Positions 24,909-33,586 of a stretch of 42,896 nt of DNA are shown here, in pieces. How positions within the stretch are numbered: position 1 is the stretch's first letter; each line of letters begins with the position of its first letter. The notes beneath the pieces are model-generated. The model saw only the letters and a program-made list of their open reading frames with translations, did no database searches and had not been told where the DNA came from. Both the position numbers and the translations under genes were made by a program. Origin of the DNA: Fischerella thermalis PCC 7521 (lineage in GTDB: Bacteria; Cyanobacteriota; Cyanobacteriia; Cyanobacteriales; Nostocaceae); NCBI RefSeq assembly GCF_000317225.1, contig NZ_AJLL01000102.1, forward strand, positions 1 to 42,896, given 5' to 3'.

Positions 24909-27900
24909 TCATGTCTCACCCCTTTGCACCCCCAGCGTCGCCCTCTTCAATTTCTCCACTAAGGTTTTGGTAGATTCTTGTTGTTGACGTGGCGGAATTT
25001 TTTGCAATCCGAAACCATCAAATAATTCGTTCAACTTCACCGTTAAACCCAGATACGGGCCACCTGCGGAACGAGTACCCGAAAAGTCGCGGTCATCAAC
25101 TTTACCAAAGACATAACCAGCAGACAGACGTAAGTTGGGTGTGAGGTAGTAACCTGCTTCGACAACAAAGCCTGTTTCTGTGTAATTATTTTGACTAATC
25201 AATCGTGCTTCACCGACTAAATCCCAGCTGTAGCCTAGACGATATGTTGCCCGTAATTGTCCTAAGTTAACTGTACTAGTTCCAACTAAATCTTCAGCTA
25301 AATATGAAGTACTATTACGTAGAGCATACTTCCCATAAAATTCCCATTGCCAATTGGGGGCGTAGATAGCTTCCACAGCAAAGGTGTGGTCTTCGGAACC
25401 TGTACCACTGCCCAATAGAACAGTATCAGGAATGACGGCAGGATTTTTGCGATATTCATAACGCAGCAAGGCGTTGAACTTGTCGTTTTGAGGGTCGCGG
25501 TAGGCTAAACCGACTTTCAGGTTGGCTGTGTCTCCCAGTCCTGTTAGTTTTTGATTGGCAGAATTTGCCTGTTGATAACGTACCAAGGCTGTAAGCGATG
25601 GTGATATTTTACCTGTTGCACCTGCGGTAATTACGGTGTTGGAACCACGATCAGAACTACGATGTTCAAAACGGGCGCTGGCTTGGAACTTCGGGTTATC
25701 AGTGTATTCCAGACCAATGCTGTAACTATCGCCACTACCAAAACCCAAGGAGTAGCCACTTTGACCGACAGCAAAAGGTTGGGAAAATTGTTGCCCTGTG
25801 GCGGTGCGTCCGAAGAAGTTGCCGAAGACATGTTCGTAAGCAAGATTGAGTTTTAAGCCAGGGGCGATAGTCCAACGGTTATTTAATCCTATGGCTCCTT
25901 GGGTAGTCAGTTCATTCGCCCCACCCAAAATTGTGTAACGACCAGTGATAGTCGTATCTCTACCAAGTTTGTGTTGACCATTGACACTTAAACTGGTGAT
26001 GGAGTGATCGTCATATTGACCGCGAGTGAAAAACTGCTGTGCCAAACTGACGTTGATACCAGGTACAACAGCCCAATTTAAACCAAACGCAGTCCGGTCT
26101 GGATAAACAGCATCAGTTTCTGAAGATAGAGTTAATTCATTGATGGCTTGGAAAGTGAGGGTTTTAGTAATCGGGATTTTAAGTTGCGATCGCAATTGAT
26201 CGGAATTTGTAGAGACGTTGCATTGCAACGTCTCCAGACACAAGCGGTCTTCCCTGTCCCGATGTACCCAATCCACATCTAAGGTGGCTTTACCAAAGCG
26301 CTGTTGAATACCCGCAGTAATTGTTGTCAGAGAATTATCAACTTTGCTTCCAGGAACTGCTTGTGTGCGCGGTGCAAATAACTCTTCAAAAGTATCCAGG
26401 GGTTGGGGTGCAGTCCCAAAATTATCTTCGTGGTCGTATTGGAACCGCAAATTAGTAGTAGGTGAAATTTTTCCTGTTAATTGCGCCCCGTAGCGAGTTT
26501 GACCAGGGACAAAGCTGATTGTGGCATTGTTAGTAAAGCCTGCATCTGTGGAACGGTAATAGGTGCGCCCTCGTAAACCGGGGAAAATTTCTCCCTCGGC
26601 TTCAATCCGGTAGGCAGAACCGCTCACCTTTCCTGAGATATCCTGGGGCTTAAGCCCCAGGCTATTGGTAGAATGGGCATATTCTGCGATCAATTTGCCT
26701 CTTGAACCCAAAGCAATCTGTGCATCTGCGCCGTAGAGTTCAAAGTCGTGCATCCCCTGGTCTTGTTGGAAGTAAGTCGTTCCTATCCAACTTTCTTTGT
26801 TGAGGGTGCGGTCAAAATTGTATTGTAGACGACCAGCATAAATATTACTATCGGAACCACTACCTTTGTATTGGTAGGTGACAACTATACGCCGGACTAA
26901 AACCTGTCCGTCCTCACCTAAATCAGTACGTTGAATGGGTTCCCGGAATAAGATAGTGCCGCGATCATAGTCTATCTCGTAATCAGGGCCGCGATTAAGT
27001 TGCTTACGTTCCAACACAGTACCAGGGCGGTTGAGTTCTTCCAACTCAATGGTGATGTTTTCACTACCCGGAACTAGTAATCTACGGGAAAGGAAATAGT
27101 AACCACTCGTACCATCAGGAGCAATGGTATCCCGTTGGAAAGCTTCGATGTTATTGCCATAGAAAGCAGTAATTTGCAGATTTCCCAGGCTGTAGTTTCC
27201 CTTGAAGCCGTGTAATTGGCGTGTTACTGAGGTAAATTGCTGGGATGAACGAGCAAATTCCTGGGTGGTGTAGTCACCCCACATGAAATAATCGGGGTCA
27301 GCACCAGGTATTTTTGGCGATCGCTCAAATCGTGCATAGACGCTGTCAATCGAAGGAGTCAGCACTTCAATTTTGGAACTGTCGCCGTAGACGGGATAGT
27401 TTTGATCGTTGAATTGGAAAGCACGAAACAGCTTGTTATCACAGTTGCAGTCTTCATTGAGATTACGAGAGCTGTTGTAAGCACCAGTAAATAACCATTC
27501 TCCAATCGCCCCAGTCGCAAAGACCGACGAACGCACATCTAATTGAGTGCTATTGTCTTTCTTCGGGGGGAGAAAATCGCGGAAACTGCTGTAGTAATCT
27601 GTACCCCTCGCACCCAAACGCACATCTACTATTCCTGTTACCAAACTTGGACGCAGGGCTGTTTCAAATTGCAGTTGAGTGTATGCTTCTAAATCATTGG
27701 CGATCGCTCGAATTCTCACAGTTTGAGCATTCAAACTTGATTTGAGCGAGGCGGTAAATTGTCCTTTCTTTACCTCTACTTGAAATCCGGGTTGGTCTGG
27801 TTTGAAATCTGCGCCGACAAACTCGCCAGCAGTAGATACGAGAGTAACAACTCCATCACGGTTGGAACGGTTGCCGTTTTCATCTCGGAGTTCCCCCTTG

Positions 27901-28682
27901 ATTGTAGCTGTGGAACGTCCATCTGCTGGAATCCGAGTTTCAACGGTTTCCAACTTCAATTGTGTGGGTGCGCCTCTGACGACAACTTGCACGCTGACAG
28001 GAGGTTCACTAGAACCTACCACTTGGGTAGTAATAGTGTTAGTTCCTTCTTTTAAGGAGACACCATACCATGTCTGCGTTACTAAGTTAGTATCGGCATC
28101 CGTTTCTGTCCGTCCCACCAATGATGGATCTACCAAATTCCCATTCACTCGCAATTCTACCTCTGCACCCACCGGAAATTGCAGGATGACGGTAGTTGCT
28201 GGTAGATCAACTACAGTATCAGGGGTAAGGATTTTGATGGGGAGGTGGGGATTAGGGGCAGTGGGGGAAATAGATGTGTTTTGTGATAGTTGTTTTAGAC
28301 CTTTTGGTAATTGGATATCTTGTGCTGGTTGAAATGGTTGTATCCCTGGAGATGTTGTCTGAGATAGAGGAAATTCATCTTTTTCCTCTGATAAAACGGA
28401 TAACTGTTCCGTCAGGGGCGAGTCAATAGTATCTTCAGATAAAATTGCTTCAGATTCTGGAGGTTTCTCTACATCTTTTGAGTGCTTGGGTGTGAGGTCT
28501 TGCTGTTCTTCTGGAATAAGATTGGGGTATTCTGCCTTAGCTACAACAGGATACAATGCTACACTCACAGCCCCTGCGATCGCCCCCATTAATCTGAGGT
28601 TGAACCTATCTGCATTCAATAGTTGAGGCCGAAGTAACTTCCTTGTGCCTTCTGGCTTGTGGCTTCTGCCTTCTTTATTCAT
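24909..28682 (-). CDS. Large outer-membrane beta-barrel protein with Ig-like domain
   Basis: The 1,257-residue protein has an N-terminal signal (GAIAGAVSVALYPVVAKA, cleavage near residue 51), a charged, proline-rich linker, two Ig/invasin-like regions (VVDLPATTVILQFPVGAEVEL near 158; PTQLKLETVETRIPADGRS-TATIKGELRDENG near 240), then from about 350 to 1,225 alternating aromatic strands typical of a big barrel (e.g. YLGLTVKLNELF near its end). It is probably a porin-like translocator or anchor in the outer membrane. It overlaps the 511-aa gene by ATGA, so the two are translationally coupled and likely work together. Two palindromes are read in frame (residues 675-681 and 815-825). The exact barrel family is unclear; it is not an obvious TonB receptor, as no plug domain was seen. 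Confidence 0.78.
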   Translation of the reverse strand: MNKEGRSHKPEGTRKLLRPQLLNADRFNLRLMGAIAGAVSVALYPVVAKAEYPNLIPEEQQDLTPKHSKDVEKPPESEAILSEDTIDSPLTEQLSVLSEEKDEFPLSQTTSPGIQPFQPAQDIQLPKGLKQLSQNTSISPTAPNPHLPIKILTPDTVVDLPATTVILQFPVGAEVELRVNGNLVDPSLVGRTETDADTNLVTQTWYGVSLKEGTNTITTQVVGSSEPPVSVQVVVRGAPTQLKLETVETRIPADGRSTATIKGELRDENGNRSNRDGVVTLVSTAGEFVGADFKPDQPGFQVEVKKGQFTASLKSSLNAQTVRIRAIANDLEAYTQLQFETALRPSLVTGIVDVRLGARGTDYYSSFRDFLPPKKDNSTQLDVRSSVFATGAIGEWLFTGAYNSSRNLNEDCNCDNKLFRAFQFNDQNYPVYGDSSKIEVLTPSIDSVYARFERSPKIPGADPDYFMWGDYTTQEFARSSQQFTSVTRQLHGFKGNYSLGNLQITAFYGNNIEAFQRDTIAPDGTSGYYFLSRRLLVPGSENITIELEELNRPGTVLERKQLNRGPDYEIDYDRGTILFREPIQRTDLGEDGQVLVRRIVVTYQYKGSGSDSNIYAGRLQYNFDRTLNKESWIGTTYFQQDQGMHDFELYGADAQIALGSRGKLIAEYAHSTNSLGLKPQDISGKVSGSAYRIEAEGEIFPGLRGRTYYRSTDAGFTNNATISFVPGQTRYGAQLTGKISPTTNLRFQYDHEDNFGTAPQPLDTFEELFAPRTQAVPGSKVDNSLTTITAGIQQRFGKATLDVDWVHRDREDRLCLETLQCNVSTNSDQLRSQLKIPITKTLTFQAINELTLSSETDAVYPDRTAFGLNWAVVPGINVSLAQQFFTRGQYDDHSITSLSVNGQHKLGRDTTITGRYTILGGANELTTQGAIGLNNRWTIAPGLKLNLAYEHVFGNFFGRTATGQQFSQPFAVGQSGYSLGFGSGDSYSIGLEYTDNPKFQASARFEHRSSDRGSNTVITAGATGKISPSLTALVRYQQANSANQKLTGLGDTANLKVGLAYRDPQNDKFNALLRYEYRKNPAVIPDTVLLGSGTGSEDHTFAVEAIYAPNWQWEFYGKYALRNSTSYLAEDLVGTSTVNLGQLRATYRLGYSWDLVGEARLISQNNYTETGFVVEAGYYLTPNLRLSAGYVFGKVDDRDFSGTRSAGGPYLGLTVKLNELFDGFGLQKIPPRQQQESTKTLVEKLKRATLGVQRGET
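26208..26239. repeat. REP-like palindrome inside the outer-membrane barrel gene
   Basis: TGTAGAGACGTTGCA at the left, TGCAACGTCTC then a degenerate end (CAGACA). Read in frame on the minus strand as [10 protein letters not shown] in a region between predicted barrel strands (after VHRDREDRLC). Confidence 0.85.
26642..26661. repeat. Second type of palindrome inside the barrel gene
   Basis: Perfect 20-bp palindrome CCTGGGGCTTAAGCCCCAGG, unrelated to the REP sequence. It is read in frame as SLGLKPQD between AHSTN and ISGKVSG, probably a loop of the barrel. Confidence 0.85.
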
Positions 28683-30214
28683 TTCTTGACCTCCTCAGCA
28701 GATGTGGGGGTGACTGCAAAATTCATGCGTGCCATACCACCGGGTTCTAAACGTACTAGGCGGGATTGGCTGTTGCGTTCTTTAAATTTGAGGTTGGGTG
28801 CTAGGGTGTAACCAGGTAGGCTGCTGAGGTCAAGAACTCCTGTATGATTACCAGGCAAGACATTTGCTACAGAAAACAAGCCATTAATGTCAGTAGTTAT
28901 ACGGTTACCATCCTTCATGATGATTATCGCATTGGGAACCCCCGGTTCCCCTGATTGCTGTTCGCCATCAAAGTTTTTATCCACAAATACTCGGCCGATA
29001 ATTGTACCGCAGTCTGATACAATTCCCGGTCTAATTTGTAACTGGTGTGTAGCTGGTCCGTCTTTAGTGAGGAAACGGTTATCTACTCTTTGAGCAGTGA
29101 CACTAGCTAAGTTGCGTCCTGATCCACGTACTGCATCTGGTGTGAGTTGGGCTGCATAGGCAATATTTAATACTTTTTGCGACGGAATCACAGTATTTGC
29201 CCGGAAGACGACATTGGAACCATGGCGTTCTGCTGTGATGGTGACGGGCTGACCATCAATTTCACCCCGGACGGATTTCGGTAAGAAATTGAAACCCAAG
29301 GGTAAGGTGTCAGTGACAACTAAACTATCTAAACCAGCATCAGCTAAATTTCTGACTGAAAGGCGGTAGATTACTGTATCTCCTGGTTCAGCCACAGCGC
29401 GATCGCCTGTTTTGATAATCTGCACCTGTTCCGGCTGACACATATTGGTAGTAAATTCAAAAGCTAGTAAGTCTAGTCCTTGGAGTTCAGCATTGGCGAC
29501 TAAGACAACCGTTGATTCAGTTTGGGTTTGACCTGTAAGTGTAATTGGTTGACCGTCTAAGGATGTAGCAACATACCGGACAACATTATTATTCTCCGTA
29601 CCAGTGCTTTGCACAATTTGAATTTTGATGCGACGCTGTTTATAAATAGAATTTGCTGGAGGATTAACTACAAAAATGTAGGTTCTACCAGGATCAGTTT
29701 GACCCAAATTCGGATCAAGTAGGAAGTTATAAGCACCCAGTGGTTCTGTATTGGTGAGGAAATAGGGGTTGCTATTCTCAATATTTGGTTTTAATCCACC
29801 AGGAATTTTGTTGTTAGGAATATTAGGTAACTCTGTACGAGTCAGGGGTAACAATTTTCCTAATTCTGTCCCTGTGGGGTCGCCGGGGTTAGGCTCATAA
29901 ACAGCAACAGAAAAGCCTGTGTAGTCAGGTAAAACATTACCGGCACATCCTAAAATTCGTCCTATTGGGTCAACTAATGGGATGGGAGCAGCTTGAATCT
30001 GACGGGAAATTCCTTGATGTTTAAGATTATTGCTAGAATCTGTATAGGTATAAGTAGCTTGATTTGTAAAGTTGGTCAGCGGCTTGCTACTCTCAACTTG
30101 AGCGATCGCAGACGTGGAACTCTGCAATACACTTGTGACCAAAAACGTTGCTGCTATCCGCCTCAACCAGCTAATTTTGGCATGATTTTGCCATTGCGAA
30201 CTTTGAGGGCGCAC
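28679..30214 (-). CDS. Exported DUF11 and SdrD_B-like domain protein
   Basis: The 511-residue protein has a signal peptide (IAATFLVTSVLQSSTSAIAQ, residues 20-39), an N-terminal region starting FTNQATYTYTDSSN with two cysteine-containing segments, a DUF11-like domain (QIIKTGDRAVAEPGDTVIYR, about 258-375), and an SdrD_B-type domain (IIGRVFVDKNFDGEQQSG, about 400-500) with a Ca-loop-like DKNFDGEQ motif. It ends in a lysine-containing tail. These modules form surface stalks. The stop codon overlaps the start of the barrel gene (ATGA), and an 88-bp gap with a strong hairpin separates it from the 190-aa gene upstream. It may form the extracellular or periplasmic part held by the barrel; that is inferred from coupling. 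Confidence 0.8.
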   Translation of the reverse strand: MRPQSSQWQNHAKISWLRRIAATFLVTSVLQSSTSAIAQVESSKPLTNFTNQATYTYTDSSNNLKHQGISRQIQAAPIPLVDPIGRILGCAGNVLPDYTGFSVAVYEPNPGDPTGTELGKLLPLTRTELPNIPNNKIPGGLKPNIENSNPYFLTNTEPLGAYNFLLDPNLGQTDPGRTYIFVVNPPANSIYKQRRIKIQIVQSTGTENNNVVRYVATSLDGQPITLTGQTQTESTVVLVANAELQGLDLLAFEFTTNMCQPEQVQIIKTGDRAVAEPGDTVIYRLSVRNLADAGLDSLVVTDTLPLGFNFLPKSVRGEIDGQPVTITAERHGSNVVFRANTVIPSQKVLNIAYAAQLTPDAVRGSGRNLASVTAQRVDNRFLTKDGPATHQLQIRPGIVSDCGTIIGRVFVDKNFDGEQQSGEPGVPNAIIIMKDGNRITTDINGLFSVANVLPGNHTGVLDLSSLPGYTLAPNLKFKERNSQSRLVRLEPGGMARMNFAVTPTSAEEVKK

Positions 30215-30260
30215 GCTTATACTCTCCTGTGAAACTTTACGGTTCCGTAGCTGGGAATTT

Positions 30261-30300
30261 CAGTCAACAGTGATCAGTTGTCAGTGATCACTGTTGACTG
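30261..30300. repeat. Strong hairpin of STRR heptamers inside the surface operon
   Basis: CAGTCAACAGTGATCA (30261-30276) and TGATCACTGTTGACTG (30285-30300) form a perfect 16-bp stem with an 8-nt loop. The left arm and loop read as heptamers CAGTCAA, CAGTGAT, CAGTTGT. It starts three bases after the 190-aa gene's stop, so it may stabilise the upstream mRNA or partly terminate. Confidence 0.8.
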
Positions 30301-30302
30301 AC

Positions 30303-30875
30303 TTAGCGCACCTGCACTTGATAAGTTCCTTTGATTTGCGCCTTGGCTGCAACGGATGTACCAAAATTCCACCGAATATGGGTGTAGGCGATCGCTGGTG
30401 CAGGACGAGTTTCCACTTTGCCATTGGGAAGCTTGACTTTTACCGTTGGCTTTTCTACAAAGGTGCGTCCGTTATCAATACTGTAAGTAATTTTGGCACC
30501 AGTGTTAGGATTGACAGTTGCAGAGTTCAGCACATACATCATTCCTTTGGGAATCGGCTGATTAATAACAAGATTTTTTACTGCTTTATCGCCATTGTTG
30601 ACGCCAGTAACTGTGTAACGCAGTACATCGCCTGGTTGCACCACGGCTTTACCTGACAATTTTTGCCAGCTTTCTTTTTGCTTACCTTGGACTTGCTGAC
30701 CTAATATTTTCTTTTCTGCTTCTAGGCGCAACTCTACTTGGCCCTTGGCTTGGGTATTTTGAGCCAAAGCAGCATGAGAATGCCAGATATTTGTGAGTAT
30801 CGGAATTTGATTGACAAATGGAAGTGTAACAATCAGTGCTACTGCTCCCATACTGCCAATAGAAAAACGCTTCAT
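30303..30875 (-). CDS. Exported single DUF11-type domain protein
   Basis: The 190-residue product starts at MKRFSIGSMG (ATG 30875), preceded by AGGTG at a good distance; a TTG six codons earlier is less likely. A signal peptide (VALIVTLPFVNQ, ending HAALAQ) leads to one Ig-like domain: VVQPGDVLRYTVTGVNNGDK, VKNLVINQPIPKGMMYV and YSIDNGRTFVEKP. This is the DUF11/conserved repeat fold, with IRWNFGTSVAAKAQIKGTYQV as the closing strands. The protein would be periplasmic or surface-bound. It is the second gene of the surface operon; a REP palindrome separates it from the first gene and a STRR hairpin from the third. Possibly a capping or connecting subunit, by inference from size and order. Confidence 0.8.
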   Translation of the reverse strand: MKRFSIGSMGAVALIVTLPFVNQIPILTNIWHSHAALAQNTQAKGQVELRLEAEKKILGQQVQGKQKESWQKLSGKAVVQPGDVLRYTVTGVNNGDKAVKNLVINQPIPKGMMYVLNSATVNPNTGAKITYSIDNGRTFVEKPTVKVKLPNGKVETRPAPAIAYTHIRWNFGTSVAAKAQIKGTYQVQVR

Positions 30876-30911
30876 ATTGATACACCTGTTCAAAATTTTT
30901 CTTATTGGTTA

Positions 30912-30941
30912 TGAGAGACGTTGCATTACAACGTCTCTACA
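30912..30941. repeat. REP-like palindrome between first and second surface operon genes
   Basis: TGAGAGACGTTGCAT at the left and ACAACGTCTCTACA at the right; one arm base and one core base have drifted. It starts six bases after the 832-aa gene's stop codon, the usual REP position between operon genes. Confidence 0.85.
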
Positions 30942-30946
30942 AACTA

Positions 30947-33445
30947 CTAATTCACCTTGCGTTGGAATGTGAATGTTCTAGATTCACCCGGTGCAACGTT
31001 ACCTGTGACAGTATCCACGTACTTGGTGACATCGGTATTCACAGTTGTGCCGGTTTGGTCAATGCTAGAGTTAGTTGCAGGATTACCGTTGTAGAAGTTG
31101 ATGGTTGCAGCCCCAGAATCTTTAGCTGATCCGACAATGTTACTGGTATCGATTTTACCGTCACTGTCGTTATCTAATGCCCAGTTATTACCGCCCGTTG
31201 TCCCATCTTCAGTAATCACAACTTTGTCAGCTCTTAGGAGTATGTTACCTGTACCAGCTTGAGCTTCTGAAATATTCTTGTAGGTAATTCGGTACTCAAT
31301 AATGTTTCCTGGTGCAGGTTTCTTCGGATCGCTGCTGAAAGTACCATCATTTCCTTGAACAGCTGGGCCAGTTCCTGGGAGTATCCGTGATTCTTTGACC
31401 AGTTTCAAGAAGCCAGTGTAGACGCGATCAATTGTGGTATTCTGCGGTTCTGAACCTAGACCAGGAGTCCCATCATCCACGAAAGCAGTGATAGGAACTG
31501 GGAAACCTTTGTCAATATCGGTAGACAGAGGAGTATTTGCAGGTAGATTCACCTCAACACCGTAGTTGACATTTGTACCTGGTGCAACGTTAGGAATAGT
31601 GATGTACTCAGAGGTAGCATCAATGGGAGATTGGTCATTGGTGGTGCTGGGATTACGGTCTACATCATACAAGAACTCGTCACCATCCCAGACATAGGAT
31701 TTGGACTCAGCCCCGTAGGTAATGGTTACTAGTGTACCCACAGGTAAATCACCAGGATTAGTTGGTTTTGTGGGAACTAGAGAGATATTGTTCGGGTTAG
31801 TACCGCTATTTTGAACTGTGTTAGTAAAGGCTACACCTGGGGGATCGAGGGTAGAACCGGGGGCTTGATTTGGAGGTACAAAGGAAGATTTATTAGTGAA
31901 GTCATCGTTATTCCTGGTCGGACCAATAGCATCTGGGGTGCGTTCAGGTCCGTTGAGTACATCAGAAGCAAGAGGTGTTTGCACTGTAAAGGTGTTTGCT
32001 TCACCACCAGGTCCACTACCACTGTTGTTGTTACCAGAGTCTGTACCTGTGTTACCTAAGTCAGTGGCGTCATTGATATAGCCGTCAGTCACCGCAGGAT
32101 TTGTATCAGGAACACCATCATTATTGGTATCTGTGGAACCTGGAGGAATTGTCGAACCATCGTAGTTACTGGGATTTTGGTCCCCGGATTCGTCGTATAC
32201 CAGGGTTGTACCGCCTGAGGTTTGACCAAATAATTGAGCAATGTTGTTAACTGTTAATGGTGAAGTTGCAGTTGATTTAACTTTGACTTTAATCGAGAAT
32301 CCGCTAACTGTTTGACCTGGTGCAATGGAAGTAATTACAGCTGGGTCATTGACAAAACCGACGCGGGTAACTGTAGAAAGATTGGTAGCAGCTGTAAGTG
32401 GTTGCCAGGTAGCGTTGTTGGCATTAATACTAATTGGGTCGGTTGTAAAAACTACTTGCCAACCAGGTGGTGGAGTGGGTATAGCCGCTAGTTCTGTACC
32501 GTTAGGAATTGCATCGGATATTAAAATGCGTGGGCCGGTTAAGCCATTAATTGTTGTGCCCACCAGTGGCGCAGGAGTAATATTATTACCTGTTGGATCG
32601 TTTAACTCTACCCTCAAACTCAAGCCGTAGCTCAGGGTATCATCAGTAATTACTGGGGTGTTGGCATTGTCATAATTACTGCGGGTTTTGAGAATTGTAG
32701 CCAAGGCATAGTTCTTCAGGGAGGAATTTACAGTTGCTTTCTGAGTAGCGCTAGCCTCACGTACTCCGTTTACAGGTGTGCCAGCAACTTCTCCTGTAAC
32801 CGATCCATCGGCGTTATCTACGGTGTAAACGTCACCACCATTAGGATCTCGCAGTTGGTTCTGACCGTCACCAGGGGTATCGCCCAGGGTAACGGTAATT
32901 ACATCATTGGTTTGAGCTCCAGGTTGTACAGTTACCGGCACACGTACCAAGATTGAAGCGTCAGCAGGAATGGAATTTGTAACATATTCACTACCACTAA
33001 TTGGTGTCCAGGTTGTACCGCCATCGGTGCTGTATTCCAAATTACCCGCCGTTGCTGGGCCTGTAACACGGGCTAAGTTGGGAACACGAAACTTGGTGGG
33101 GTCGTTACCGACGTTGGTGATGGTGTAGTTGTAGTACAGGATATCACCCACTGCAACCGGTGTTCCTGATGTGTTGTCTGTAATGCCAGAGGCTGTGACA
33201 GTTATACCAGCGACCTCTGCTACGGTGACAGTTACTGTATTAGAAGTAGTATTGATGGTCGTGCCTGGATTATTCGGATCTTCGTAGGTTGCAGTTGCCG
33301 TGTTGCTAATCGATTGACCAGCTGTTGTGCCTTCTGCTAATACAGGGGCAACAAATTGGAAAATGCCGTTGGCAAGTAACGCTGTTATTACCAAGGAACG
33401 ATACAGCCTTGGGGCTTGCTTGACAAAATGATTGAGTTGTGACAT
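30947..33445 (-). CDS. Exported 832-aa surface protein with DUF11-like domains
   Basis: The signal peptide (VITALLANGIFQFVAPVLAE, cleavage near residue 37) is followed by ISNTATATYEDPNNP, a DUF11-type opening strand, and several Ig-like units: VGDILYYNYTITNVGND near 115, ALATILKTRSNYDN near 250, and KLVKESRILPGTGP, then PGNIIEYRITYKNISEA near 700. Calcium-loop-like stretches (TDTNNDGVPDTN, DNDSDGKIDTSN) resemble type-3 repeats and dockerin loops. The C-terminus ends in SRTFTFQRKVN with no anchor. As first gene of the operon it probably is the main structural subunit on the cell surface. Family membership is judged by eye; function is unknown. It is followed by three exported proteins on the same strand. 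Confidence 0.8.
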   Translation of the reverse strand: MSQLNHFVKQAPRLYRSLVITALLANGIFQFVAPVLAEGTTAGQSISNTATATYEDPNNPGTTINTTSNTVTVTVAEVAGITVTASGITDNTSGTPVAVGDILYYNYTITNVGNDPTKFRVPNLARVTGPATAGNLEYSTDGGTTWTPISGSEYVTNSIPADASILVRVPVTVQPGAQTNDVITVTLGDTPGDGQNQLRDPNGGDVYTVDNADGSVTGEVAGTPVNGVREASATQKATVNSSLKNYALATILKTRSNYDNANTPVITDDTLSYGLSLRVELNDPTGNNITPAPLVGTTINGLTGPRILISDAIPNGTELAAIPTPPPGWQVVFTTDPISINANNATWQPLTAATNLSTVTRVGFVNDPAVITSIAPGQTVSGFSIKVKVKSTATSPLTVNNIAQLFGQTSGGTTLVYDESGDQNPSNYDGSTIPPGSTDTNNDGVPDTNPAVTDGYINDATDLGNTGTDSGNNNSGSGPGGEANTFTVQTPLASDVLNGPERTPDAIGPTRNNDDFTNKSSFVPPNQAPGSTLDPPGVAFTNTVQNSGTNPNNISLVPTKPTNPGDLPVGTLVTITYGAESKSYVWDGDEFLYDVDRNPSTTNDQSPIDATSEYITIPNVAPGTNVNYGVEVNLPANTPLSTDIDKGFPVPITAFVDDGTPGLGSEPQNTTIDRVYTGFLKLVKESRILPGTGPAVQGNDGTFSSDPKKPAPGNIIEYRITYKNISEAQAGTGNILLRADKVVITEDGTTGGNNWALDNDSDGKIDTSNIVGSAKDSGAATINFYNGNPATNSSIDQTGTTVNTDVTKYVDTVTGNVAPGESRTFTFQRKVN

Positions 33446-33479
33446 ATTTCAGACTACCTAATTTATATTCAAAGTCAGT

Positions 33480-33504
33480 CCTGTGTCAAAACACAGGATT
33501 TTTT
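33480..33504 (-). promoter_or_regulatory. Hairpin in the 5' leader of the surface operon
   Basis: CCTGTGT/ACACAGG with a 4-nt loop, about 35 bp upstream of the first start codon, preceded on the minus strand by an A-run. On the plus strand it looks like a terminator with TTTTTT, but no plus-strand gene ends there. It may control translation or stability of the operon mRNA. Confidence 0.5.
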
Positions 33505-33586
33505 GTCCAAAAGTTTCTATTCTTAGGTGAGATGGCCGCAGATTTACTTGATAATTCAGGTTCAACCCAACATAAAAGCTAAATAA

